A stretch of DNA of 64,000 nt, taken from contig NZ_QVQV01000006.1 in assembly GCF_003429005.1 (NCBI RefSeq), positions 496,001 through 560,000 on the forward strand, given 5' to 3'. This document shows positions 52,439 to 59,709 of this stretch, piece after piece. The translations under genes and the position numbers were made by a program. Origin of the DNA: Paraburkholderia sp. DHOC27. Lineage in GTDB: Bacteria; Pseudomonadota; Gammaproteobacteria; Burkholderiales; Burkholderiaceae. The notes beneath the pieces are model-generated. The model was given only the letters and a program-made list of their open reading frames with translations. It did no database searches and was not told where the DNA came from. The stretch's first letter is position 1. Each line of letters starts with the position of its first letter.

Positions 52439-53751
52439 CAGGCGTAGCGCAGTCGCGCCCGTGGAGTGACGGTAGCGGCCACACGACTCGCGCCGACAGC
52501 CGCGTGCAGCGGGGCGCGCTCCTGCGCGAGCAGGCCCTGCACATGCGGCGCCATGATGCGCGCGACTTCCTGCATGACCGGCATCACCACGCTGTTGCCG
52601 AACTGGCGATACGCCTGGGTGTCGCTGACGGGGATGCGGAACGTGTCGGGAAAGCCCATCAGCCGGGCACATTCGCGCGGCGTGAGGCGGCGCGGGCGCA
52701 AGCGCTTGCCCTGATCGACGAGGATCTCCGAGCCATCCTTGTGATAGCGCGCGGAAAGCGTACGGGTGACGCTATCGGGGTAGGCCATGCCGAAGCCGAA
52801 GCCGTTGCCCGCCGCGCGGTGTTTTTCCGCGTAGTTCTGCAGATAGGTCCACAGATTCGGCGTGAGCGTGTACTTCGGCTGCACGCGCTTTTTTGCGTGA
52901 TCGAAGAACCGGTCGTGGTCCCACGGCAGCACCGGCTCGCTGCCATCGGTGCGATGCAGGATGCTGCCAAGGCGCGGCCCGTGTTCCGGCAGGCGCAGGT
53001 CGTCCCATGAGAAGGCGGTCTTGCCGCGAAATCCGACAATGATGATGCGCTCGCGATGCTGCGGCGTGAAATGCTGACCATCGACGATCCGGTAGTGAAC
53101 TTCGTAGCCCAGCTCGTCGCGCAGCGTTTGCAGGATCACTTCGAAGGTGCGGCCCTTGTCGTGGGACAGCAGGTTTTTCACGTTTTCCAGCAGGAAGGCG
53201 GCAGGGCGTTTGGCCGCGATGATCCGCGCCACGTCGAAAAAGAGCGTCCCTTGGGTCGAGCATTCGAAACCGTGCGGCCGCCCTAGTGCGTTTTTCTTGC
53301 TGACGCCCGCGATGGAAAACGGCTGACACGGAAAGCCACCGAGCAATACGTCATGCGACGGCACGTCGTTAGCAGGAAACGACACGATGTCGCCAATGAA
53401 CGTGTGATCCGCGCCGTAGTTTTCGAGGTAGGTCTTCTTGGAGAAGTCGTTCCATTCGCTCGTGAAGACGCAGGCGCCGCCCTGTGCCTCGAAGCCCATG
53501 CGGATGCCGCCGATGCCGGCAAACAGATCAATGAAGCGGAAATTCGCTTCGCCCGCTACGTTCTGCTGACCACTGGGGCCGGCGTGCAGCAGATCGCGCA
53601 GCGCCGGTTCGAGCATCGCGGGGCAGGGTGTCTCGCCTTTTTCCCAGCGGCGCACGGTTTTGATGTCCTTGCCGACATGAGCGGCGATTTCTCGCTGGGT
53701 AAAGCGGTTGCGTGCCTGTTTGAGCAGCTCGAGCGGTGGGGCTTGGGTCAC
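52438..53751 (-). CDS. dcm: DNA cytosine-5 methyltransferase, Dcm-like (predicted CCWGG)
   Basis: 437 residues. An N-terminal HTH (RFTQREIAAHVGKDIKTVRRWEKGE) is followed by the C5-MTase fold: motif I FIDLFAGIGGIRMGFE, motif IV GFPCQPFS with nucleophile Cys142, motif VI ENVKN, motif VIII QHRERI, motif IX RTLSARYHKDG, and motif X AYRQFGNSVV. Segments around SKKNALGRPHGFECSTQGTLFFDV and KYTLTPNLWTYLQNYAEKHRAAGNGFG follow E. coli Dcm closely, hence the CCWGG prediction. No restriction endonuclease is present, so it is a solitary methyltransferase coupled to vsr. Confidence 0.95.
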   Translation of the reverse strand: MTQAPPLELLKQARNRFTQREIAAHVGKDIKTVRRWEKGETPCPAMLEPALRDLLHAGPSGQQNVAGEANFRFIDLFAGIGGIRMGFEAQGGACVFTSEWNDFSKKTYLENYGADHTFIGDIVSFPANDVPSHDVLLGGFPCQPFSIAGVSKKNALGRPHGFECSTQGTLFFDVARIIAAKRPAAFLLENVKNLLSHDKGRTFEVILQTLRDELGYEVHYRIVDGQHFTPQHRERIIIVGFRGKTAFSWDDLRLPEHGPRLGSILHRTDGSEPVLPWDHDRFFDHAKKRVQPKYTLTPNLWTYLQNYAEKHRAAGNGFGFGMAYPDSVTRTLSARYHKDGSEILVDQGKRLRPRRLTPRECARLMGFPDTFRIPVSDTQAYRQFGNSVVMPVMQEVARIMAPHVQGLLAQERAPLHAAVGASRVAATVTPRARLRYA

Positions 53752-54107
53752 TAGCGGTCCTTGCTGGGGATTTTTGCGGACATTATGACCTGGAGTTGTC
53801 CCTTTTTCTTATGATTCAGGGCCGTAGCGAGCAAAAATGATGTGTTTTCGAGCTTCGGAGGTGCGAGCAGACGGATTGGCCTGGGTCGCGGCGGCGGTTG
53901 ATTGCAATTCGGGTGCGAGTCGCGTGCGCGTTGGATGCGCTTTGACTGCCTTTTGCGCGCCGCGCGGGATCGGTCCGTGGCTGCATTCGCTATCGCAAAT
54001 ATGGGAGAAACGGTAAGCCGGGAATCCGCCTGGGCAGATTGCAGCTGTCATTTAGGATTGTTAGTCTTGCCGTGTGACGCAGGATCTCCGCGTTACGGCG
54101 TGTTCGA

Positions 54108-54136
54108 GCCGCGGCTTTGGTCCGCGGCTTTTTTTT
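54108..54136 (+). terminator. Orphan Rho-independent terminator, + strand
   Basis: gccgcgg at 54108-54114 and ccgcggc at 54122-54128, followed by eight T. The nearest + gene upstream is otsA, more than 4 kb away. It suggests an unannotated + strand RNA starting in 53752-54100. Confidence 0.85.
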
Positions 54137-54149
54137 GCGTGGAGATTTA

Positions 54150-54197
54150 CGTGACGACGAGCGGGGTTTGCGTGACGCCGAGCGGCGTTCGCGTGAC
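54150..54197. repeat. 21-bp tandem repeat, about 2.3 copies
   Basis: cgtgacgacgagcggggttt-type units at 54150-54170 and 54171-54191 (a few substitutions), with the start of a third copy at 54192. It lies just beyond the orphan terminator. Confidence 0.75.
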
Positions 54198-54269
54198 CGG
54201 TGGTGGCGTCAAGAGATGACGGGCGCCGGGTCCGTTCAGACCGGGCGCGTCAGCAGAGGATCAGGCGTA

Positions 54270-54575
54270 TTACCGGGCGGCGCCGCGGCTTTCGTGCACC
54301 GCGAGTGGCCGTGCTTGCCATGCCGGGACGGCGTGGCGGGCATCGAACTCGTCGAGCTGGAGCAGCAGTCCGTCCACGTTGCGCAGTTGCGCGTGGGACA
54401 GATGGACCGCGTCCAGCAGGCGGTTGAGCCGGTCTCGCCAGTAATGCGACGGCAGGATCGGGCCCGCGAGGTCACCGTGCAAAGACGGCAGCATCACGCG
54501 CCGGATGTGCGCGATGTCCTGGTCGATCAGCGTCGCAAACGATGAGTTGTTGGACGCAGTTAGCGTGTGGTCCAT
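54270..54575 (-). CDS. Small orphan protein, paralog of the gene at 58392
   Basis: 101 residues. The core DQDIAHIRRVMLPSLHGDL ... YWRDRLNRLLDAVHLSHAQLRNVDGLLLQLDEFDA is helical. It matches the 83-residue protein at 58392-58643 along its length, with the same spacing of IAHI, YWR.RL, AQLR.VDGLLL.LDEFD. GAGG precedes ATG 54575. No signal peptide. Soluble and cytosolic by composition. Family not recognised; probably restricted to this genus. It stands divergent from the CsbD gene. Confidence 0.78.
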   Translation of the reverse strand: MDHTLTASNNSSFATLIDQDIAHIRRVMLPSLHGDLAGPILPSHYWRDRLNRLLDAVHLSHAQLRNVDGLLLQLDEFDARHAVPAWQARPLAVHESRGAAR

Positions 54576-54656
54576 GCCTCGTTTACGGCAGGTCTGAACT
54601 TGACTTTAGGGCTTTTTGAAAATTTTTTTCGGGGTTCCGCCAGGGGAATCCGCGTT

Positions 54657-54672
54657 AGGCACACCCGTTGCT
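54657..54672 (+). promoter_or_regulatory. Sigma-54 promoter of the CsbD gene
   Basis: AGGCACACCCGTTGCT. GG at 54658-54659 and GC at 54670-54671, ten bases apart; GGCAC and TTGCT match the consensus. The predicted start near 54683 is 46 bases before ATG 54729. The leader then holds a perfect palindrome GCGCAA-TT-TTGCGC at 54688-54701. Confidence 0.78.
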
Positions 54673-54728
54673 GGGTAGAGACCACTGGCGCAATTTTGCG
54701 CTGGCATTCCAACACGATGGAGCCAAAC

Positions 54729-54920
54729 ATGAACAAAGACCAGGTCAAGGGCGTTGCCGAACAGGTCAAGGGTAAGGTCAACGAGGCAGTTGGCAAGGCT
54801 ACCGGCGACAAGACCCAGGAACTGAAGGGCGACCTTCAGCAAGGCGCTGGCGAAATCCGCAAGGCCTACGGCGACGGTAAGGAACAGGCGAAAGACAACG
54901 CCAAGCGCAACGCGCCGTAA
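54729..54920 (+). CDS. CsbD-family stress protein
   Basis: 63 residues. Typical CsbD: NKDQVKGVAEQVKGKVNEAVGKATGDKTQELKG, repeated Lys/Glu/Gly-rich helical pattern. CsbD-like proteins are small abundant stress proteins in many bacteria, and their mechanism is unknown. GGAG lies before ATG 54729. A sigma-54 promoter upstream and a strong UUCG-loop terminator downstream delimit a single-gene transcript. Confidence 0.93.
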   Translation: MNKDQVKGVAEQVKGKVNEAVGKATGDKTQELKGDLQQGAGEIRKAYGDGKEQAKDNAKRNAP

Positions 54921-55235
54921 GCTTCCTGGCGCGGTTGCAGCATAGTCGTAGTGACGCACCCGGCGGCTAAGGGCGCGTCTGGTTTTGACGAAAAGGCGCT
55001 TCGGCGCCTTTTCCCTTTTAGCGGCTGTTTGGGCGGTCCGCTGGACTGTCAGCGGTCGTTGCGATGCGAGACGGCAGGCGGTGTTCCAGGCAGCAAGGCG
55101 AGCTGGAAAGCGCCTGGCCTCGCGCGGGAAAAGATACGCGAGAGCGTTTATATTGATCGCTCTGTTCGCGGGCGACGGCTGCTGTGAACTGGCAAATGAC
55201 AGCCGTCCATTATCAGAACTCCATTCAAGGCCTTC
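54921..55235. other. Intergenic region between the CsbD gene and GST
   Basis: 315 bases. It holds the CsbD terminator; the rest is the GST upstream region. No gene seen. The candidate GST ribosome site AAGG lies ten bases before its ATG. Confidence 0.5.
54991..55012 (+). terminator. Terminator of the CsbD gene (UUCG tetraloop)
   Basis: A 9-bp perfect stem, aaaaggcgc at 54991-54999 and gcgcctttt at 55004-55012, with a TTCG loop, then CCCTTTTA. Very stable. Confidence 0.92.
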
Positions 55236-55940
55236 ATGACTGACCTCTCCGCATTTCCCATTACCGCCAAATGGCCGGCGAAGCATCCGGATCGTCTTCA
55301 GCTTTACTCGCTGCCCACGCCAAACGGCGTCAAGATTTCCATCATGCTCGAAGAGACCGGGCTGCCGTACGAGCCGCATCTGGTGCGCTTCGACAGCAAC
55401 GATCAGTTGTCCGCCGAGTTCGTTTCGCTCAATCCGAACAACAAGATTCCGGCCATCATCGATCCGAACGGCCCCGACGGCAAACCGCTGCCGCTCTTCG
55501 AGTCCGGTGCGATCCTGATCTATCTGGCGAGCAAAACCGGGCAATTCATGCCCGAAGATACCGCTGGCCGCTACGAGATGCTGCAGTGGGTGATGTTCCA
55601 GATGGGCGGCATTGGCCCGATGTTCGGCCAGCTCGGCTTCTTCCATAAGTTCGCGGGCAAGGAATACGAGGACAAGCGTCCGCGCGACCGCTACGTCGCA
55701 GAGTCGAAGCGTCTTTTGGGTGTGCTCGAGAAGCAGCTTGCCGATCGCGCGTGGATCATGGGCGATGCCTACACCATTGCGGACATCGCCACTTTCCCGT
55801 GGGTGCGCAATCTGGTCGGCTTTTACGAGGCCGGCGATCTGGTCGGCTTCGCGGATTTCCCGAACGTCAAGCGGGCGCTCGACGCCTTCGTCGCACGTCC
55901 GGCCGTGGTACGCGGACTCAATATTCCGAAGCGCGATTGA
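55236..55940 (+). CDS. Glutathione S-transferase, YghU/YfcG-like (Nu class)
   Basis: 234 residues. The N-terminal thioredoxin-fold domain has LYSLPTPNGVKISIMLEETGLPYEPHLV, where the Thr-Pro-Asn of YfcG/YghU replaces the usual catalytic Ser or Tyr. NKIPAIIDP and FESGAILIYLA form the glutathione site. The C-terminal helical domain has MGDAYTIADIATFPWV. Nu-class enzymes act as disulfide-bond reductases of glutathione. Its 3' end overlaps the 3' end of the convergent TPR gene by 23 bases. Confidence 0.94.
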   Translation: MTDLSAFPITAKWPAKHPDRLQLYSLPTPNGVKISIMLEETGLPYEPHLVRFDSNDQLSAEFVSLNPNNKIPAIIDPNGPDGKPLPLFESGAILIYLASKTGQFMPEDTAGRYEMLQWVMFQMGGIGPMFGQLGFFHKFAGKEYEDKRPRDRYVAESKRLLGVLEKQLADRAWIMGDAYTIADIATFPWVRNLVGFYEAGDLVGFADFPNVKRALDAFVARPAVVRGLNIPKRD

Positions 55941-57642
55941 CGAGCGCCTCGCGGACCGACTGCACCACGTGGGTCCAGTCGCCGAGCGCGGGCTGTCGAA
56001 ACAGCCGCGCGCTCGGGTACCAGGGACTGTCCGCGCGCGTGAGCATCCAGCGCCAGCAGGTGTCGAAGCGGTTGAGAATCCAGACCGGCTTGCCGAGCGC
56101 GCCGGCGAGGTGAGCGACGGCCGTATCCACCGAGATCACGAGGTCGAGGTTGCTCACCAGCGCGGCGGTGTCGGCGAAGTCGGTGAGATACGCGGTGTAG
56201 TCGATGACGCGCGCGCTCAGCTCGGGTGAGTCGCCGAGCTGCTGGGCTGCCGGGCCCATTTGCAGCGTGTAAAACTGCACCTGCGGGACATCGAAGAGCG
56301 GCCGCAACGCATCCAGCGCAATCGAACGTCGCGCATCGTTTTTCCGCAGCTCGGCCACGTGCGGCCGGTTGCCGCCAGCCCACACCAGACCGACTTTCAA
56401 CGCGTGCGGCGCCTGCGCGGTTGCGCCGCCGAGGCGCTCGGCCCATTGCTGCGAGGCGGCTTTGTCCGCAGACAGATAAGGCGTGCTTGCCGGGATGCTG
56501 CCCACCTCGGTCTTGAAGGCGAGCGGCAGACTGAGGAGGGGGCAGTGGCAGTCGAACGCTGGCAATGGCTGACCCTGCTCGATCAGTTCACCCACACCCT
56601 CCAGACCCGTCAGCAGCCGCATGAGTTCGGCGGGCACTTCGAGCAGCACGCGCGCACCCAACGCTGCCACCTTCGCGGCGTAGCGGCAGAACTGCAACGT
56701 ATCGCCCAGACCCTGTTCCGCGTGCAGCAGAATCGTCTTGCCAGCGAGGGAAAACTCCCCCAGCCATAGCGGTTGCGCGAAAACCCGTTTGCCCGCCTTG
56801 ATGCGGCTGCGCTCCCAACGCCATTCGTACTTTTGCCAGCCTTCCTCGAGCCGTCCCATTTGCAGCAGACACAGCGATGCATTCCAGTGCGCCTCGGCAA
56901 ATTCAGGGTTCAGCGAGAGCGCCTGCTCATAGCTCTGCAAGGCTTGCGGATGCTGCCCGAGGTCGACCAGCGTGAGACCGAGGTTATTCCAGGCGTCGGC
57001 GAGGGCGGGCGCCAGTTCGATGGCGCGTTGATAACTCTGCTGCGCGTCGGCGGGGCGGTTCAGGTCGCTCAACGCGTTGGCGCGGTTGCTCCACGCGTCG
57101 GCGTAGTTCGGCTGCAGGGCGATCGCCTGATCGCAGCTGGCGAGCGCATCGGCAGGGCGGCCGAGGTCACGCAGGACACAGGCGCGATTGTTCCAGCCTT
57201 GCACGAAATCCGGCTGCTTGCTCAAGGCGCGTTCGAAGCTGGCCAGCGCGTCCGCGGGCTGATCCAGACCGGCCAGTGCGTTGCCGCGATTGTTCAGTGC
57301 GTCGACAAAATCGGCGCGCAGCGCGAGCGCCCGGTTGGCGCTGGCGAGGCCCTCCTGATAGCGGTGGCGTGCGTTGTAGGCGTAGGCCAGGTTCGAGTGA
57401 ATCGGCGCCTGCATGCCGTTGATGGCCACGGCCTGCTTGAGCAAGGTAATGCCTTCGTCGAGACGACCCGCTTGCAGGGCGAGCGCGCCGAGCAACTGGG
57501 TCGCATCGAAGTGCTTGGGACGCAGCGCGAGAATCTCGCGGTACAACTCCTCGGCTTCGGTGTACGCCGCGTTTTGCTGCAAGGCCACGGCTTGACGGAG
57601 CAGGGTATCGATCTGGCGCTGCGGATTGGCGGTCTTGCTCAT
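55918..57642 (-). CDS. TPR protein with C-terminal glycosyltransferase-9-like domain
   Basis: 574 residues. About seven TPR units cover residues 10-280 (repeated A.A...RAL.L.P....A..N.G). The C-terminal region, about 300-565, resembles the ADP-heptose/glycosyltransferase-9 fold: AGKTILLHAEQGLGDTLQFCRYA, KVGLVWAGGNRPH, and DLVISVDTAVAHLAGALGKPVWIL. Such TPR-GT proteins are common in proteobacteria and linked to surface-polysaccharide or protein glycosylation; the acceptor is unknown. ATG 57642. No signal peptide. Confidence 0.92.
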   Translation of the reverse strand: MSKTANPQRQIDTLLRQAVALQQNAAYTEAEELYREILALRPKHFDATQLLGALALQAGRLDEGITLLKQAVAINGMQAPIHSNLAYAYNARHRYQEGLASANRALALRADFVDALNNRGNALAGLDQPADALASFERALSKQPDFVQGWNNRACVLRDLGRPADALASCDQAIALQPNYADAWSNRANALSDLNRPADAQQSYQRAIELAPALADAWNNLGLTLVDLGQHPQALQSYEQALSLNPEFAEAHWNASLCLLQMGRLEEGWQKYEWRWERSRIKAGKRVFAQPLWLGEFSLAGKTILLHAEQGLGDTLQFCRYAAKVAALGARVLLEVPAELMRLLTGLEGVGELIEQGQPLPAFDCHCPLLSLPLAFKTEVGSIPASTPYLSADKAASQQWAERLGGATAQAPHALKVGLVWAGGNRPHVAELRKNDARRSIALDALRPLFDVPQVQFYTLQMGPAAQQLGDSPELSARVIDYTAYLTDFADTAALVSNLDLVISVDTAVAHLAGALGKPVWILNRFDTCWRWMLTRADSPWYPSARLFRQPALGDWTHVVQSVREALVNRASEY

Positions 57643-57674
57643 AACGTGAATGGTGGCTGGGACTATGCTCAGCG

Positions 57675-57713
57675 TGCCTGCCTTAGGTGCCTGCCTTAGG
57701 TGCCTGCATTAGC
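57675..57713. repeat. 13-bp tandem repeat, three copies
   Basis: tgcctgccttagg at 57675-57687 and 57688-57700, then tgcctgcattagc at 57701-57713. It lies in the leader of the TPR-glycosyltransferase gene, 33 bases before its start, so copy-number change could alter that gene's expression. Confidence 0.85.
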
Positions 57714-57919
57714 GCGCCGCAGCCGAAAAAGGGGAAACGGGAACTGCCATCGTGTGACGGGTCGAGGTGCGCTGCGACGGCGCGGCCGCAATACGCGAAC
57801 CCTGGAATGCGGGCGATTATCGCCGAAAAGGACGCAGCGCGGCATTGGCCGAACGGCCCCCTCGTGGCATCGTGGGCGCTCGGGTATGATGGCCGCGACG
57901 CCCGTACGGAGACCACACG

Positions 57920-58255
57920 ATGAAACCCAGCCGTTCACTGCTGTTGGCGGGCGCGATGGCCGCGTCCCTTTCACTCGCCGCGTGTACGCAGACGGGCCCG
58001 GTGGAGTTTTCCGCGACCGGCGCCGATTCGTCGTCCATGACGCGCGCCGACGACCTGGATTTCGGGCCCATGGATCATTCCGTCGCGAGCTGCAAGGCAA
58101 CCGCGCAGAAGGCCGGCCCGGGGCAATGCGTCAAGGTACGCGCCTACGAAGCCTGCATGAAGTCGCGTGGGTATATCACGGTGCTGGGGCCGGAGAATCC
58201 CGCCGGATGTGGCGACCCCGCCTGGGAGAAAGACGTGCGCAAATGGCTGCAGTGA
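57920..58255 (+). CDS. Small Cys-containing lipoprotein, unknown
   Basis: 111 residues. Lipobox SLAAC with acylated Cys22, then a Ser/Thr linker and a compact domain with four further Cys (SVASCKATAQ, GQCVKVRAYEACMKSRGY, AGCGDPAW). The spacing suggests two disulfide bonds in the periplasm. Divergent from the TPR gene. No family recognised. Confidence 0.8.
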   Translation: MKPSRSLLLAGAMAASLSLAACTQTGPVEFSATGADSSSMTRADDLDFGPMDHSVASCKATAQKAGPGQCVKVRAYEACMKSRGYITVLGPENPAGCGDPAWEKDVRKWLQ

Positions 58256-58391
58256 AACGCCTCGGCAGCACTGCATGACAACGGCGTGTGGAGATTCTCT
58301 ACACTCCTAACTAATCCTGCTGGCTCACGATTGAGTTCCGCCAGCGCCCAATCACCTGCCACGCACAGACAAGCGCTCCCTCGCTGCATCC

Positions 58392-58643
58392 TCAACCGGC
58401 CATTTCCACGCAAGCCTGCGGCACGACGTGTACCTTTGCGCGGCGATCGAATTCATCGAGTTCGAGCAGCAGACCATCCACGGCACGCAACTGCGCGTTG
58501 TTCAGATGCGCGTTATCCAGGATCTGATAGAGACGCGAGCGCCAGTAATCCGACGTCAGATACAGCCCCACTACCTCGCCATACAAGGCCGGTTTCATTA
58601 TCCGTGCGATGTGCGCGATGCCTTCGTCGATCAACCTGTTCAT
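58392..58643 (-). CDS. Small orphan protein, paralog of the gene at 54270
   Basis: 83 residues: MNRLIDEGIAHIARIMKP, then SDYWRSRLYQILDNAHLNNAQLRAVDGLLLELDEFDR. It aligns without gaps over about 60 residues with the product of 54270-54575. GAGGA precedes ATG 58643. Helical, soluble. Function unknown. Confidence 0.78.
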   Translation of the reverse strand: MNRLIDEGIAHIARIMKPALYGEVVGLYLTSDYWRSRLYQILDNAHLNNAQLRAVDGLLLELDEFDRRAKVHVVPQACVEMAG

Positions 58644-59034
58644 ACGGTCCTCGTCAATGCTGGGGTGGAGCTGAAACGCACGGTGCTTTATTCAGATGAA
58701 TCCGCTGTTGCCGTCGAGCGTTGCCATTTAGCCGGCGAGCCAAACATCCGGCTGGCGGGTGAATAGAACATTACGCGGGGAGGCTTGGCATCAATCGAGT
58801 GAACATCACGGCTTTCCTGCGTTATTTCGCACCGTAGCCGGGATGGGATGAATGAGTACGCAAGACGCGATGTCTGCGCGTTGGCAGCGCGTGCCGCGAT
58901 TGTGTCGCCGGGGATAACAGTGAATTCGGAAATGGAGTCTTCACTGGGTGCCAGGCGGCTTCTACACTGGAGTCAATGGCTACAGACACATTGGTTTGTA
59001 GCACCGCACAAAACAATCGCTGGAGATGCTCATC
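58644..59034. other. Intergenic region before the DUF4148 gene
   Basis: 391 bases with no gene, terminator or repeat that I can support. It must contain the promoters of the divergent orphan gene and of the DUF4148 gene. Confidence 0.4.
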
Positions 59035-59379
59035 ATGAAGTCGCTCATCAAAGCCGTTGCACTCGCCGCCATTCTCGTCGCGCCGGTGGCTTCGTTTGCC
59101 CAGTCTTCGAATCAGCCCCTTACGCGTGCGGAAGTGCGCGAGCAACTGATTCAGGTGGAAAAGGCTGGCTACAATCCGGCAACGGCTAACGACTACGACT
59201 ATCCCGCGAACATTCAGGCTGCCGAGGCACGCGTCGCCGCGCAAAATGCCAACACGCAAGCGGCTGCGCAACCCGGCGCCAGTGGTTATGGTCCGAACGT
59301 GAGCGGCACGTCGCAAGTGGGCGTGCGTACCTCGACGACCATCAGCAGCTATTCGCCTCCGATCGCCAACGCTCGCTAG
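59035..59379 (+). CDS. DUF4148-family secreted protein
   Basis: 114 residues. Signal peptide MKSLIKAVALAAILVAPVASFAQS, then the DUF4148 motif LTRAEVREQLIQVEKAGYNPATAND.DYPANIQAAEARV. The family is expanded in Burkholderia and Paraburkholderia, with periplasmic or outer-membrane location and unknown role. GGAG nine bases upstream selects ATG 59035 over 59026. Monocistronic, with a terminator at 59452-59489. Confidence 0.93.
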   Translation: MKSLIKAVALAAILVAPVASFAQSSNQPLTRAEVREQLIQVEKAGYNPATANDYDYPANIQAAEARVAAQNANTQAAAQPGASGYGPNVSGTSQVGVRTSTTISSYSPPIANAR

Positions 59380-59709
59380 TCCGTCGCGTCGCTACCCGAG
59401 CGATTGAGAACACTGGGTGGCGCGCCGGGATCAGTGCATGTTGGTCATCAAAAACGGGCTCGTCTCTCTGCGAAGAGGCGGGCCCGTTTCCTTTTAAGGT
59501 ATGAGTTACAGCACAACCCACGCCCTGCAATTCGCACGATCGTCCTGAACCTGTGTTCGATTGCGTACCGAAGCCGCTTTTGACAAGCCGCCTAATTCTT
59601 ACGGTGACGTTTCGGGGGGCACCTCCTCTCGCGCGATGCCGTCGGAAAACCCGACGGCGAAGTCAGCGTTTCCGAGGTCGACGCTTCGTTAAGCATTTCG
59701 AACAGTGAG
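59380..59709. other. Intergenic region between the DUF4148 gene and the membrane-protein gene
   Basis: 330 bases. The only recognised element is the DUF4148 terminator at 59452-59489. The remainder, about 220 bases before the membrane-protein gene, shows no gene, repeat or assignable promoter. Confidence 0.4.
59452..59495 (+). terminator. Terminator after the DUF4148 gene
   Basis: Stem aaacgggc at 59452-59459 with gcccgttt at 59482-59489, continued inward by cgtctct/agaggcg, then cctttt. Confidence 0.82.

Larger units (their letters stand above)
53752..54269. other. Intergenic region with orphan terminator and 21-bp tandem repeat
   Basis: 518 bases between dcm and the small orphan gene. It holds the dcm promoter on the minus strand, a strong + strand terminator at 54108-54136 with no + gene before it, and a 21-base direct repeat. 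A + reading frame from 53902 to 54219 runs through the terminator, lacks a ribosome site and is not believed. Confidence 0.5.

Noticed and set aside
53902..54219. 105-codon + frame spanning the orphan terminator
   Set aside because: It reads through a strong terminator and the 21-bp repeat, and has no ribosome site.
49602..57713. Short tandem repeats at 49602 and 57675 considered as CRISPR
   Set aside because: Units of 13-14 bases with no spacers and no cas genes; simple slippage repeats.
57870..57920. TGGCATCGTGGGCGCT upstream of the small lipoprotein at 57920 as a fifth sigma-54 promoter
   Set aside because: GG and GC are ten bases apart, but the -12 box reads GGGC rather than TTGC.
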